In this document: one piece after another, positions 15,711-25,025 of the stretch | Layout of the letters: each line of letters starts with the position of its first letter | Numbering within the stretch: the stretch's first letter is position 1 | Source of the DNA: Pseudonocardia oroxyli | GTDB taxonomy: Bacteria > Actinomycetota > Actinomycetes > Mycobacteriales > Pseudonocardiaceae | Direction of reading: 5' to 3' | DNA length: 64,000 nucleotides | Assembly: GCF_900102195.1 (NCBI RefSeq) | Contig: NZ_FNBE01000013.1 | Span: 62,001-126,000 of the forward strand | The notes under the pieces: generated by a model | The model's database searches: none | Told to the model about the DNA's origin: nothing | Seen by the model: the letters and a program-made list of their open reading frames with translations, nothing else | Position numbers and translations under genes: made by a program

Positions 15711-17356
15711 CCGAGCCGCCGCTCCCCGCGGGCGCGGGCTTTCGCACCCACCGCCGGGTCGGCCCCGGCACCGGCCGCCGCGCCCGGCTGTCCCTGCTGC
15801 TCTCGGGCCTGATCGGCGCGGCGGGCGTGATCGCGCCCGGCGTGGTCGTCGGGCTCCTCGGCGGCGGGCCCGCCTGGTGGGTCACGGCCGCGATCGCGGG
15901 CGTGGTGTTCGCGGTCGGCGTGGTGCTGACCTTCAGCGCCGCGGCGCGGCGGGCGAGCACGGCGGTGCTGGTCGGGGCCTCGGAGTTCGGTGGCCTGTCG
16001 GTCGCGGTCTGCACCGGTCTGCTGGTCCTGCTGCTGGTCTTCGGCAGGCTGCCGCTGGGCGCGGAACGGGCGCTGCTGGACCCCGCCCTCGTCGCGATGC
16101 TGGTGGTCGCGGTGCTGGCCGGCCCGCTGGGCAGGCGCGCCGCGCGGGCCACCCGGTCGGCGCTGCAGGGCGTGCGCCGGTCGCCGGACGAGCTGCTGGC
16201 GGACTTCGCCGAGCGCGCGGGCCGCGGCACCCCGGTCGACGACCTGCTCCGCCAGCTCGCCGAGACCATGCGCCGGGACTGGCGGCTCGCCCGCGTGCAG
16301 ATCTGGGCGGACCGCGCGGACGGCACGCTCGCCCGCACGCTGGTGGTGCCGGCGACGGCGGAGGAGGGCCCCGACCCTGCGCCGCTCGACGCAGGCGAGC
16401 TCGCCACGCTGCAACGCACCGGCGTCGCCGGGCCGGGCTGGCTGGAGCTGTGGCTGCCGCACCTGATCGAGGAGGACGGGCCCGCGCGCCGAGGTCAGCT
16501 GCGGCTCGCCCCCGCGGTGCACGGCGGCGAGGTCCTCGCGCTCGTCGTGATCGAGCGGGACGCGGACGCGGACCCCTTCGGCGAGGCGGACGAGCGGGCT
16601 CTGGCCGAGGTCGTGCGCAGGCTGGCGATCGTGCTGCGCAACCGCGCGCTCGACGAGGCGCTGCAGGCCACCCTGGCCGACCTGCGCCGCACCAACGCCG
16701 ACCTGCAGGCCTCCCGCACGCGTCTGGTCGCGGCGTCGGACGCCACCCGGCGGCGGATCGAGCGGGACCTGCACGACGGGGCCCAACAGCACCTCGTGGC
16801 CCTCGCGGTGGGGCTGCGGCTGGTCCGGGACGGGGTCGACGGACCGGACGGGGGCGGGGCGGGAGCCGGCACGACCGAGCTGCTCGACGAGCTGGACCGC
16901 GGCGTCCGGGACTCCATCCAGGCGCTGCGCGACCTCGCCCACGGCATCTACCCGCCGCTGCTGCGGGACGCCGGGCTCGGCGACGCCCTGCGCGCCGCGG
17001 CCAAGCGCAGCCCGCTGACCGTGCACGTCGACGCGGGTGACGTGGGCAGGCTGCCCGAGCAGGCCGAGGCGGCGGTCTACTTCTGCTGCCTCGAGGCCCT
17101 GCAGAACGCGGCGAAGCACGCCCCGGGCTCCACCGTCACGATCACCCTGCGCACGGAGGCCGACCGGATGGTCGTCCGGGTCGCCGACGACGGCCCCGGC
17201 TTCGACCCGGCCCGGGTCGCGGGCGGCGGCGGGCTGCAGAACATGGCGGACCGCCTCGGCGCGATCGGCGGCACCATCGACCTCACCTCGACGCCGGGCG
17301 AGGGCACCGTGTTGACCGGGCGCGTCCCGGCACCCGCCCCCGCCGCGGCGGGATGA
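15707..17356 (+). CDS. Membrane sensor histidine kinase (NarL-type partner, HisKA_3)
   Basis: 549 aa from the GTG at 15707, which overlaps the ATPase stop; a GTG at 15695 is possible. Four hydrophobic segments lie in the first 150 residues, then a GAF-like domain (about 170-315), a HisKA_3 motif RIERDLHDGAQQHL with phospho-His356, and a HATPase domain with NAAKHA (N box) and DDGPGFDP (G1). It is encoded between an ATPase and two permeases, so it may sense transport or the same ligand. No full-length response regulator is in the operon. Confidence 0.9.
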   Translation: MTEPPLPAGAGFRTHRRVGPGTGRRARLSLLLSGLIGAAGVIAPGVVVGLLGGGPAWWVTAAIAGVVFAVGVVLTFSAAARRASTAVLVGASEFGGLSVAVCTGLLVLLLVFGRLPLGAERALLDPALVAMLVVAVLAGPLGRRAARATRSALQGVRRSPDELLADFAERAGRGTPVDDLLRQLAETMRRDWRLARVQIWADRADGTLARTLVVPATAEEGPDPAPLDAGELATLQRTGVAGPGWLELWLPHLIEEDGPARRGQLRLAPAVHGGEVLALVVIERDADADPFGEADERALAEVVRRLAIVLRNRALDEALQATLADLRRTNADLQASRTRLVAASDATRRRIERDLHDGAQQHLVALAVGLRLVRDGVDGPDGGGAGAGTTELLDELDRGVRDSIQALRDLAHGIYPPLLRDAGLGDALRAAAKRSPLTVHVDAGDVGRLPEQAEAAVYFCCLEALQNAAKHAPGSTVTITLRTEADRMVVRVADDGPGFDPARVAGGGGLQNMADRLGAIGGTIDLTSTPGEGTVLTGRVPAPAPAAAG

Positions 17357-19707
17357 GGACCCGCGAGGGCCGGGGGCGCCTCTCCTCGGGCGGCCCGATC
17401 CTCGTCGCGCGGGCCGTGCTGCGCGAGCGCTGGTGGGCCCTGCTGGCCCTCGGCGTGGTGTTCGGCCTGGTCGGCGGTCTGGTCCCGGCGGCGGGTGCGG
17501 TCGCCGAGCGCACCGCGACGGCGTACACCCGGCTCGTCGAGGCCGTCCACCTCGACGACGCCCGGACGATCGTCCCCGCCGATGTGCCCGAGGTCGTGGC
17601 GGAGGTGCCGACGATGCCGGGCGCCGCCGCGGCGTGGACCCCCGAGGCGTGGATCGTGCAGCTTGACGGCTCGCCCGTCCGGTTCTCCTCGCTGATCGCC
17701 GGGACGCCCCCCGGGGACCTGGTCGCCCCGGTGCTCGTGGCCGGCCGGGCGCCGGACCCCGCGGCGCCGGACGAGGTCGTCGTGAGCGAGCGCTCGGCCG
17801 AGACGGGCGTCTCGCTCGGGGCGGTGCTGCCGGTGACGATGCTGACCCTGGACAACGTGGCGGACTTCGCCGTGGGGTTCACCGCGGCCGGGCCGCGGAC
17901 CACCCTGCGGGTGGTCGGGGTGGCGCGGATGCCGAGCTGGGGCAACGCGCTGCCGGACGTCGTCGGCGGGCCGGGCTTCGCCGCCGCGCACGCCGGGACC
18001 GGCATCGGGCACGCCGTCTACGTCCGCTTCGACGACACCCCCGACGCCGCCGCCCGGTTCACCGAGGCGTTCACCGCGGCCGTGGCCCGCCACCCCTCGG
18101 TCGTGTCCGACTACCTCGCCCCCGCGCTCGAGACCCCCCGGACCACCCCCGACCAGGCGGTCGTCGCCGCCGAGCGGGCCCTCCTCGTCGGGATCGGGCT
18201 GTTCGCGCTGGTCGTCGGCCTGGGCGCGGTCCAGGTGCTCGGGCTCGGCCTGCTGCGCACCGGCGCCGCGGCGCGCCCGGCCCGGTCGGTGGAGGCCGCC
18301 CTGGGCATGACGCTGGGGCAGAGCCTGGGGGCACGCGCCCTGGCGGCGTTCCCCGCCGCCGTCGTCGCCGGGGTGCTCGCCGCGGGCGTGGTGATCGCCG
18401 CGGGCACCCTCGAACCGCTGGGCAGCCAGGCCCGGTTCGAGCCCGCGCCCGGGTTCCGCCCGCAGTGGGCGCTCGCGGCGGTGGGCGGGCCCGCGCTGAC
18501 GGCGACGTTCGTGCTGGTCGCGGTGCTGACCGCGGCGCTCACGTGGCGGACGTCCGCCGCGGAGGAACCGGGCCCGGCGCCGCGGCGGTCGCTGGTGCGG
18601 CGCTGGCCCGCGCTGCTGCTGGGCAGCAGGCTGGCGGGCGCCGGCGGGCGGCGCGGGCTGCCCCCCGCGGTGACGGTCCTCGCCGCGACGGCCGCCGTCG
18701 CCGGGATCGTCGCGACGGTCACCGTCGGGGCGAGCCTGGACCGGCTCGTCGAGGAGCCGCGGCGGTGGGCGGGCGGCGCGGACGCCGTGCTGGTCGACGC
18801 GCGGGAACCGGATGTCGCCCGGCTCGTCGACGATCCGCGGGTGCAGTCCCTCGCGCTCTCGGAGACCAGCTACGCGAGGGAGCCGGACGGCGGGTTGCTC
18901 GGCATCGCCGCCCAGACGGTGCGCAAGGGGACACCGCCGGTCGAGCTGGTGTCCGGCAGGCTGCCCGCCGCGCCGGACGAGATCGCCGTCAACCCGCGGC
19001 TGGCCGCCCAACACCAGCTCGCCGTCGGCGACGTCCTGCCGCTCGTCGCGCCCGACGGCACGCCGCGGGCGATGACCGTCGTCGGGGCGGTGGTGGTCGC
19101 GCGCGAGGACTACGGCGAGCTGGGCCAGGACCTGCTCGCGACCCCCGACGGGCTCGCGGCCGTGGCCGTGCCGCGCGCGCTCCCGCTGCTCACCGCGCAC
19201 GTCTTCGCGGTGCCCGGCGCGGGTGCGGGGCTGGCCGCCGAGCTGGCCGCGGAGCTCGAGCTGAGCCCCACCGCGACGCCCGACGCCGTCCGCAACCTCG
19301 CCGACCTCACCCGGCTGCCCGGCATCCTCACCCTGGTCCTCGTCGTCGTGGCGGGCACCGGGATGGTGCACTCGCTGCTCGTCGGGGCGCGCAGGCTGGC
19401 CCGCGAGATGGCCGTGTTCACCGTCCTCGGGGCGACGCCCGGCCAGGTCCGCACCACGCTGGCCGTGCTCGCGGTGGCCACGGCCGTGCCCGCGGTGCTG
19501 CTCGGGGTTCCGCTGGGCGTCGGGGTCGCGCGGCTGTTCTGGTGGGAGGTCGCCACGGCGGTCGGGGTGGGCGGCGACATCGCGGTGCCGGTCGGGGCCC
19601 TCGCGCTGGTCGTGGCCGCCGTCCCGCTCGGGGCGGTGCTGGTGACCACGATCCCGGCCCTGCGGCTGCGCAGGCTGCCCGCCACCGCGTCGCTGGGGGC
19701 GTGGTGA
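17353..19707 (+). CDS. FtsX-like ABC permease 1
   Basis: 784 aa with an N-terminal membrane helix, a large extracytoplasmic domain and three- to four-helix FtsX modules in the middle and at the C-terminus (VFTVLGATPGQVRTTLAVLA is the FtsX signature). The ATG overlaps the kinase stop (ATGA). It is paralogous to the next gene along its whole length. With the ATPase it probably forms a lipoprotein/lipid or peptide exporter; the cargo is unknown. Confidence 0.88.
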   Translation: MRTREGRGRLSSGGPILVARAVLRERWWALLALGVVFGLVGGLVPAAGAVAERTATAYTRLVEAVHLDDARTIVPADVPEVVAEVPTMPGAAAAWTPEAWIVQLDGSPVRFSSLIAGTPPGDLVAPVLVAGRAPDPAAPDEVVVSERSAETGVSLGAVLPVTMLTLDNVADFAVGFTAAGPRTTLRVVGVARMPSWGNALPDVVGGPGFAAAHAGTGIGHAVYVRFDDTPDAAARFTEAFTAAVARHPSVVSDYLAPALETPRTTPDQAVVAAERALLVGIGLFALVVGLGAVQVLGLGLLRTGAAARPARSVEAALGMTLGQSLGARALAAFPAAVVAGVLAAGVVIAAGTLEPLGSQARFEPAPGFRPQWALAAVGGPALTATFVLVAVLTAALTWRTSAAEEPGPAPRRSLVRRWPALLLGSRLAGAGGRRGLPPAVTVLAATAAVAGIVATVTVGASLDRLVEEPRRWAGGADAVLVDAREPDVARLVDDPRVQSLALSETSYAREPDGGLLGIAAQTVRKGTPPVELVSGRLPAAPDEIAVNPRLAAQHQLAVGDVLPLVAPDGTPRAMTVVGAVVVAREDYGELGQDLLATPDGLAAVAVPRALPLLTAHVFAVPGAGAGLAAELAAELELSPTATPDAVRNLADLTRLPGILTLVLVVVAGTGMVHSLLVGARRLAREMAVFTVLGATPGQVRTTLAVLAVATAVPAVLLGVPLGVGVARLFWWEVATAVGVGGDIAVPVGALALVVAAVPLGAVLVTTIPALRLRRLPATASLGAW

Positions 19708-22076
19708 ACCCGGGGATCCTGGCCGTCGCGCGGGCCGAGCTGCGCGCGGGCGGGCGGGCGCTGGTGGTGCTGGGCCTGCTCGCCGGGGTCGTCGGCGGAC
19801 TGCTGCTCGGGGCCACCGTCGTCGGCGACCGGACCGCCAGCGCCTACTCGCGGCTCGTCCAGGACACCGGGCTCGACGACGCCCGCGCCTACCTCCCGGC
19901 GGACCTGCCCGAGGTCACGGCCGGGTTCGCCGGGCTGCCCGGCGTCGAGGAGAGCTGGACCGCGTACGCCTGGATCGCCCAGATCGAGGGCCCCACCCTG
20001 CAGTACACCGCCGTCGTCGCGGGCCCCGAACGGCCGGACGACCTGGTCGACCCGGTGATCGTCGCCGGGCGGGCGCCGCGCGTGGAGGCGGCCGACGAGC
20101 TGCTGGTCGGCGAGCCGCTGGCCGCGGCGGCGGGCCTGCGCGTCGGCGACCGGATCACCCTGCGCATGCTGACGCTGCGCCAGGTCGCCCGGTTCGACGT
20201 CGGCTTCGGCACGCCGGAGGGCGCCACCCGCCGGATGACGGTCGTCGGCATCGGCCGGATGCCGAGCTGGACGGGGCCGCTGGGGGACAGCATGTCCACG
20301 CCGGCCTTCGCCGCGCAGAACGCGGGCGCGGCGGGCGGTCGGTCCGGGTTCGCCCGGCTCGCCTACACCGGGGACCCCGTCGCGGACGCGCAGCTGCGTG
20401 ACGACTTCGTCGCGGCGCTCGCCGCGTCCTACGTGGGGCACCCGCGGCCGCTGCTCGTCGGCAACTACGTGCCCGAGGTGCCGGTGTTCCCGACCACCGA
20501 GACCGACCCGGCGGTCGCCGCCTCGGAACGGGTGCTGCGCCTGGGCCTGTGGGGGTTCGCCCTGGTCGTGGCGCTCGGCGGGACCGCGGTCCTCGGTCAG
20601 GGGCTGATGCGCCACCACCTGCGCGGCGGCGCCGACCAGCGGGTGGAGAACGCGCTGGGTCTCACCGCCGCGGAACGGGCCGGGGCGCGCGTCCTCGCGG
20701 CCCTGGCGGGCGCCCTGCCCGCGGCCGCCGTGGCGGGCGGGATCACGCTCGCCGCCGGCCTGCTGGAACCGATCGGCAGCCAGGCCCGGTTCGAGCCGGA
20801 GGGCGGGTTCCGGGCGGACTGGCCGGTCGTGCTGCTCGGCGTGCCCGCCGTCGTGCTGGTGTTCCTCGCCGCCGCGGCGGCCACCGCGGCGTGGGCGGGC
20901 CGCGGGGTCGCGACGCTCCCGGTGCTGACCCGACACCGGTCGGTCCGGTGGGCGGTGCGCTGGCCCGCGCTGTTCGTCGGGCTGCGGTTGGCGCTGCGCG
21001 GGCGGGCGCTGCCGGGCGGCGCCTCCGGCCTGCCGACCCTCGCGGCGGGCGCGGGCATCGCGGTGACCGTGGCGGGGATCGTGGCGTCGACGATGCTCGG
21101 CGCGAGCCTGCAGCGGCTGGTCGACACCCCCGCCCGCTACGGCTTCACCTCCGACCTCACCATCGCGGACGCCCGGGACTCCGAGATGCGCGCCCTCGCC
21201 GCGGACAGCCGGGTCGCGGCGCTGGCCGAGGTGGAGACCGGCCGGGTCACGCTCGACCCGTCCCGCTCGCGGCAGGTCGACGCCTACGCGCACGTCGCGA
21301 TCAAGGGTGACGTCCCGATCTCGCTGGTCAGCGGCACGTTGCCGACCGGCCCCGGCCAGGTCGCGCTCGGCGCGCGGGTGGCGGCGCGCGAGGAGAAGGG
21401 GATCGGCGACACCGTGGACGTCCTGTCCTCCGACGGCGTCCCCGCCCGGCTCGTCGTGACGGGGGTGGTGGTGCCCCAGCCCGAACGCGGGGCCCCGCTC
21501 GGCGAAGGCCTCCTGGTCACCCCGGACCAGCTGGGGCAGCTGTTCCGGCAGCCGCTCGCGTCCGCGCACCTGGTCGCCGAGCCGGGGCAGGCGGCGTCGG
21601 TCTACGCGGACATCGCCGACCGCCTGGAGGTGCACCTGCCCGGCATGCCCCCGGAGATCGACACCCTCGCGGGCCTGCTGCGGCTGCCGGAGATCCTGGC
21701 CCTGGTGCTGGCCGCGGTCGCGGTCGCGGGGCTGGTGCACACCCTGGTCGGCGCGGTGCGCAGGCACACCCGGGACGCGGCGGTGTTGGCCGTCCTCGGC
21801 GCGACCCCCGGGCAGGTCCGGGCCGCCCTCGGCGTCCTGGCGGGCACGACGGTGCTGCCCGGCGTGGTCGGCGGGGTGCTGCTCGGGCTCGGGGCGGGCC
21901 GGGTGCTGTGGTGGCAGGTGGCCAGCGAGACCGGCGTGGCCCCGGACGTCGCCGTGCCGATCTGGCCCATCATCCTGATCGTCCCGGCCGTCCTGGCGGG
22001 CGCGGCGATCCTCGGCGCCCTCCCCGCCCTCCGCCTCGCCCGCACCCCCGTCGCGAGATCCCTCCACACGGCCTGA
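19704..22076 (+). CDS. FtsX-like ABC permease 2
   Basis: 790 aa, starting at a GTG that overlaps the previous stop (GTGA). Same architecture as permease 1, with matched segments (LDDARAYLPADLPEV here against LDDARTIVPADVPEV) and the C-terminal VLAVLGATPGQVRAALGVLA signature. The two probably form a heterodimeric membrane complex. End of the four-gene coupled operon. Confidence 0.88.
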   Translation: MNPGILAVARAELRAGGRALVVLGLLAGVVGGLLLGATVVGDRTASAYSRLVQDTGLDDARAYLPADLPEVTAGFAGLPGVEESWTAYAWIAQIEGPTLQYTAVVAGPERPDDLVDPVIVAGRAPRVEAADELLVGEPLAAAAGLRVGDRITLRMLTLRQVARFDVGFGTPEGATRRMTVVGIGRMPSWTGPLGDSMSTPAFAAQNAGAAGGRSGFARLAYTGDPVADAQLRDDFVAALAASYVGHPRPLLVGNYVPEVPVFPTTETDPAVAASERVLRLGLWGFALVVALGGTAVLGQGLMRHHLRGGADQRVENALGLTAAERAGARVLAALAGALPAAAVAGGITLAAGLLEPIGSQARFEPEGGFRADWPVVLLGVPAVVLVFLAAAAATAAWAGRGVATLPVLTRHRSVRWAVRWPALFVGLRLALRGRALPGGASGLPTLAAGAGIAVTVAGIVASTMLGASLQRLVDTPARYGFTSDLTIADARDSEMRALAADSRVAALAEVETGRVTLDPSRSRQVDAYAHVAIKGDVPISLVSGTLPTGPGQVALGARVAAREEKGIGDTVDVLSSDGVPARLVVTGVVVPQPERGAPLGEGLLVTPDQLGQLFRQPLASAHLVAEPGQAASVYADIADRLEVHLPGMPPEIDTLAGLLRLPEILALVLAAVAVAGLVHTLVGAVRRHTRDAAVLAVLGATPGQVRAALGVLAGTTVLPGVVGGVLLGLGAGRVLWWQVASETGVAPDVAVPIWPIILIVPAVLAGAAILGALPALRLARTPVARSLHTA

Positions 22077-22085
22077 CCTCCGACC

Positions 22086-22118
22086 GCGAGTCGGACACCC
22101 CGATCACGCGAGTCGGAC
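22086..22118. repeat. Direct repeats of GCGAGTCGGAC at the operon end
   Basis: Two copies of GCGAGTCGGAC (22086-22096 and 22108-22118), 22 bp apart, lie in the gap between the convergent permease and receiver genes. The same 11-mer occurs inverted at 42265-42275. No palindromic stem is formed here. Confidence 0.6.
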
Positions 22119-22126
22119 GCCGGGGC

Positions 22127-22528
22127 TCAGGCGGCGGGGTGGATCCGCGCCCAGAGGGCGCGCAGGACCGGCGCCCCGAGCTCCTCCTTGTGCAGGTAGC
22201 CCGCGATCGTCGCGGGGTCGATCCGCAGGTCCTCGGCGCGGTAGGTGCTGCACAGGACCGTGGCGGCCTGCGGGGCGACCTCGCGGACCCTGGCCGCGGC
22301 CTGCGCGCCGTCGATGCCGGGGAGGTTGTAGTCCATCAGCACCAGGTCCGGGCGCAGGCCCTCGGCCACCGCGACGGCGTCCTCCCCGGTCTCCGCGACG
22401 CCCGCGACCTCCCAGCCCGGCATCCGCGCGATCACCGCCGCGGCGGCGGTGCGGAAGGGGCGCTGGTCGTCGACGACCAGCACGCGCACCGGCCCGGGGC
22501 CCGTCGCGGATGCTCCCTGTCGCTCCAT
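22127..22528 (-). CDS. Single-domain response regulator (receiver only)
   Basis: 133 aa consisting of one REC domain: the acidic pair in VLVVDDQRPF, phosphoacceptor Asp66 in LVLMDYNLPG, a Ser/Thr switch in VLCSTYR and Lys in YLHKEEL. There is no DNA-binding domain, although HisKA_3 kinases usually pair with LuxR-type regulators. It converges on the ATPase/kinase/permease operon and may be the kinase's phospho-partner, acting by protein contact. Confidence 0.85.
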   Translation of the reverse strand: MERQGASATGPGPVRVLVVDDQRPFRTAAAAVIARMPGWEVAGVAETGEDAVAVAEGLRPDLVLMDYNLPGIDGAQAAARVREVAPQAATVLCSTYRAEDLRIDPATIAGYLHKEELGAPVLRALWARIHPAA

Positions 22529-22736
22529 GCCGGACAGTCTGCCCGCTGCGCGCCCGCGCCGCCGAGGACACGACCCCGTGCGCCTCGATGGGCCCACCGC
22601 GTGCCCGGAGGTGGTGCTGGCCCCACCCACGATCGAGGAGGTGACGACCTCGTCCGGGCCTGCGCGGCGGAGCAGAGTTCTCCCTGTCAGCGACGGGCCG
22701 ATCCGGCCGGATCGCCCACCAGAGAGGACATCAGCC

Positions 22737-24383
22737 ATGACCGGCACCTTCGCCCGCGCCGCCGCCGCCCTCGCCGCCGCCGCGACCGTCACGCTCGCCG
22801 CCGCGGGCACCGCGTCGGCCCAGGAGTCGCCGCCCGCAGGCTCACCCCAGCAGGCCTCGGCCACCGAGAAGGCCGCCGCCGAGGTCCGCCCGGCGATCGT
22901 CTACCTGACCTCCACCTACACCGCCTACGTGGGCGACACCGACGGTCTCTACTTCAACCAGGGCCAGCCGATCACGCTCACCGGCACCTGCACGGGCTTC
23001 GGCGTGAACCCCAACGGCTACATCGCGACCGCCGGGCACTGCGTCGACACCACCACCCCCGAGGGCATCCGGCGGGACTTCGTCACCACCGTGGCCCAGG
23101 ACCTGGTGAGCCGCGACCCGAGCCTCCCGCTGGACGACGTGATCGAGTACGGCATGGCGAACTGGTCGGTCGAGGGACAGGCCAAGGGCTCCCCGGTGGA
23201 CGTCCAGTACGCCGCCGTGATCGGCTCCGGCACCGGCAGCTCCACGGACGGCACCTCGGTCCCGGCCCGCCTGGTCGACTTCCGGCCGAACTCCCAGGGA
23301 GACGTCGCCCTGCTGAAGATCGAGTCGACCGACCTGCCGTCGGTGGACGTCGACAAGGGCACCTCGGCGGCGATCGGCACCCCGGTCCTGTCGATCGGCT
23401 ACCCGGCCAGCGCCGACGCCGTCACCGACGTGACCCTGGAGCCGTCCAACAAGGACGGTCAGGTCAGCACGACCCGCACGATCGGCTCGGTGCCCTTCTA
23501 CGAGACCAGCGCGTCCCTGTCGCCCGGGATGAGCGGCGGCCCGACGGTCGACCTCGAGGGCGACGTGATCGGCATCAACAGCGCCTACGTGCAGGGCGAC
23601 CAGGCCTTCAACTTCATCGCCCCGGCGACCGGGCTCACCGAGCTCATGTCCCGCAACGGCGTGCAGAACCAGCTGGGCCCCAACGACACCCTCTACCGCG
23701 AGGCCCTGAACGACTACTACACCGGCCACTACTCCGACGCGATCGCGGCCTTCGACCGGCTGCTGCTGGTCGACCCGGACCACGCCCAGGCCAAGCAGTT
23801 CAAGACCGAGGCCGCGAAGGCCAAGGAGCGCTTCGGCGACGCGGTCACGGCGGCGCCCGCCGACCAGCCGCAGTCCGGTGACGAGATCCTCGGCATGACC
23901 CCGTGGGTGTTCTGGACGGTCGTCGGCGGCGGTGCCGCGGTGATCGTCGGCGGGATCGCCCTGCTGCTGGTCCTGCGTCGCCGCAAGGGTGGCGCCGCGC
24001 AGGTCGTGACCCCGGCCCTGCCCGCCCCGCGGCCCACCGACGGCTACGCCGCCTGGACCCCCGGCGCCCAGGGCCCGAACCTCCCGCAGCGCCCGGCCGC
24101 CCCGGTGTGGGGCCCGCAGCCGATGCCCGCCCGCCCCGCCGCGCCGAGCACGTCCGGTGTGGACTCCGAGGCGCAGACCCGGATCGTGACGCCCGCGGAC
24201 ATCGTCGCCGCGCAGCGTCCGGCCCCCACGGTGAACGGTTCCTCGGTCACCGGCACCGCCGCCGAGGAGGGCGCCACCACCGTGGTCTCGGTCCCGACCA
24301 CCTCGATCGAGTGCGGCACCTGCGGCACCACCGTCGCCCCCGGCGCGGTGTTCTGCTCCACCTGCGGCACCCGCCAGGCCTGA
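22737..24383 (+). CDS. Secreted, membrane-anchored trypsin-like protease with C-terminal zinc ribbon
   Basis: 548 aa; ATG with AGAGAGGA 8 nt upstream. Order: signal peptide (1-30, cleaving after ASA), chymotrypsin-fold protease with His101 (ATAGHC), Asp189 (GDVALL) and Ser266 (SPGMSGGP), then a TPR-like helical stretch around residues 320-370. Next come one membrane helix near 390-412 (VFWTVVGGGAAVIVGG), a Pro-rich linker, and a double-CxxC ribbon (CGTCGTTVAPGAVFCSTCG) at the very C-terminus. The protease lies outside and the ribbon inside, which suggests a transmembrane signalling or quality-control protease. Substrate unknown. Confidence 0.88.
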   Translation: MTGTFARAAAALAAAATVTLAAAGTASAQESPPAGSPQQASATEKAAAEVRPAIVYLTSTYTAYVGDTDGLYFNQGQPITLTGTCTGFGVNPNGYIATAGHCVDTTTPEGIRRDFVTTVAQDLVSRDPSLPLDDVIEYGMANWSVEGQAKGSPVDVQYAAVIGSGTGSSTDGTSVPARLVDFRPNSQGDVALLKIESTDLPSVDVDKGTSAAIGTPVLSIGYPASADAVTDVTLEPSNKDGQVSTTRTIGSVPFYETSASLSPGMSGGPTVDLEGDVIGINSAYVQGDQAFNFIAPATGLTELMSRNGVQNQLGPNDTLYREALNDYYTGHYSDAIAAFDRLLLVDPDHAQAKQFKTEAAKAKERFGDAVTAAPADQPQSGDEILGMTPWVFWTVVGGGAAVIVGGIALLLVLRRRKGGAAQVVTPALPAPRPTDGYAAWTPGAQGPNLPQRPAAPVWGPQPMPARPAAPSTSGVDSEAQTRIVTPADIVAAQRPAPTVNGSSVTGTAAEEGATTVVSVPTTSIECGTCGTTVAPGAVFCSTCGTRQA

Positions 24384-24399
24384 CCGCCGCGGCCCGCCC

Positions 24400-24460
24400 G
24401 CCGAAATGAACCTCAGCCACGCCCGGACCCCGGTCCGGCGTGGCTGAGGTTCATTTCGGC
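24400..24460. terminator. Long palindrome between convergent genes
   Basis: Arms of about 29 bp (outer sequence GCCGAAATGAACCTCAG) pair with only one bulged C around a tiny loop near 24430. It separates the protease gene from the leftward P450 remnant, whose TGA lies in the right arm. The same outer arm sequence recurs in the palindrome at 35970-36030. Confidence 0.85.
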
Positions 24461-24972
24461 AGGCGGAGGGGGAGGCGGGTCAGGCGGCCACCCCTGATCC
24501 CCTCGAGCCGCGCGAGGGCCGCGCCGAGGCAGTAGTGCGGGCCCGCACCGAAGGGCAGGCCCGTGGCCCGCAGGTCGACGAGCACCGGAGCGTGCGCGGG
24601 CAGCCGCCCGGCGAGCGCGACCGGGCCGGTGGTGAAGCGCCACAACGTGAACGGCGCCGCGGGATACCGGCGCAGGGTGTCCTCGACGAGGTCCGCGGGC
24701 GGGTCGGGCTCGCCAAGTAGTAGTCGAGCGACGAGCACGCCGACCGTCGGGTCGGTGGTGAGCTGCCCGGCGAAGAGCAGCGTGAACACCTGGTAGTGCA
24801 GGCCTGCCGTGCCTACCCGCCCCGCCGCCCCCGCCGCCTCCACAGGCTCCGTCGGCTGCCGTCCCCCGGTGTCGGGCAGGCGGGCTGCGAGCCGGGTGGC
24901 GATCCCGTCCCGGTGCGGTGGGTTCGGGCGCCGGGTCGGTCGGGCGGCGGACGGACGGTCCGAGCACCGCAA
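24451..24972 (-). pseudogene. Decayed cytochrome P450 (C-terminal remnant)
   Basis: The frame encodes recognisable P450 pieces: I-helix TLLFAGQLTTDPTVG, K-helix VEDTLRRYP and the heme-binding loop FGAGPHYCLGAALARLE. The N-terminal 220 or so residues are missing, and about 25 residues normally between the K-helix region and the heme loop are also gone. At 173 aa against the usual 400 it cannot be a working oxygenase. The N-terminal part of the frame is low-complexity and probably non-coding. Divergent from marR, which may once have controlled it. Confidence 0.75.
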
Positions 24973-24978
24973 CTCTCT

Positions 24979-25003
24979 GCGTTGTGCAGTAACTGTGCCA
25001 CGC
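24979..25003. promoter_or_regulatory. Candidate MarR operator
   Basis: An imperfect 25-bp palindrome centred on 24991 with outer GCGT/ACGC and inner CAGT-A-ACTG arms lies 22 bp upstream of the marR ATG and just upstream of the P450 remnant. Position and symmetry fit MarR autorepression; not otherwise supported. Confidence 0.4.
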
Positions 25004-25025
25004 AGCTAAGCGGTAGGATGGCGTC

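Noticed and set aside
18465-19703. Very long open frames on alternate frames (for example 18465-22076, 37811-41686, 43614-47651, 47847-51071)
   Set aside because: High GC leaves few stops in shadow frames. Their composition (Arg/Gly/Ala/Pro runs) and lack of motifs show they overlap real genes; only the start of permease 2 within the first was kept.
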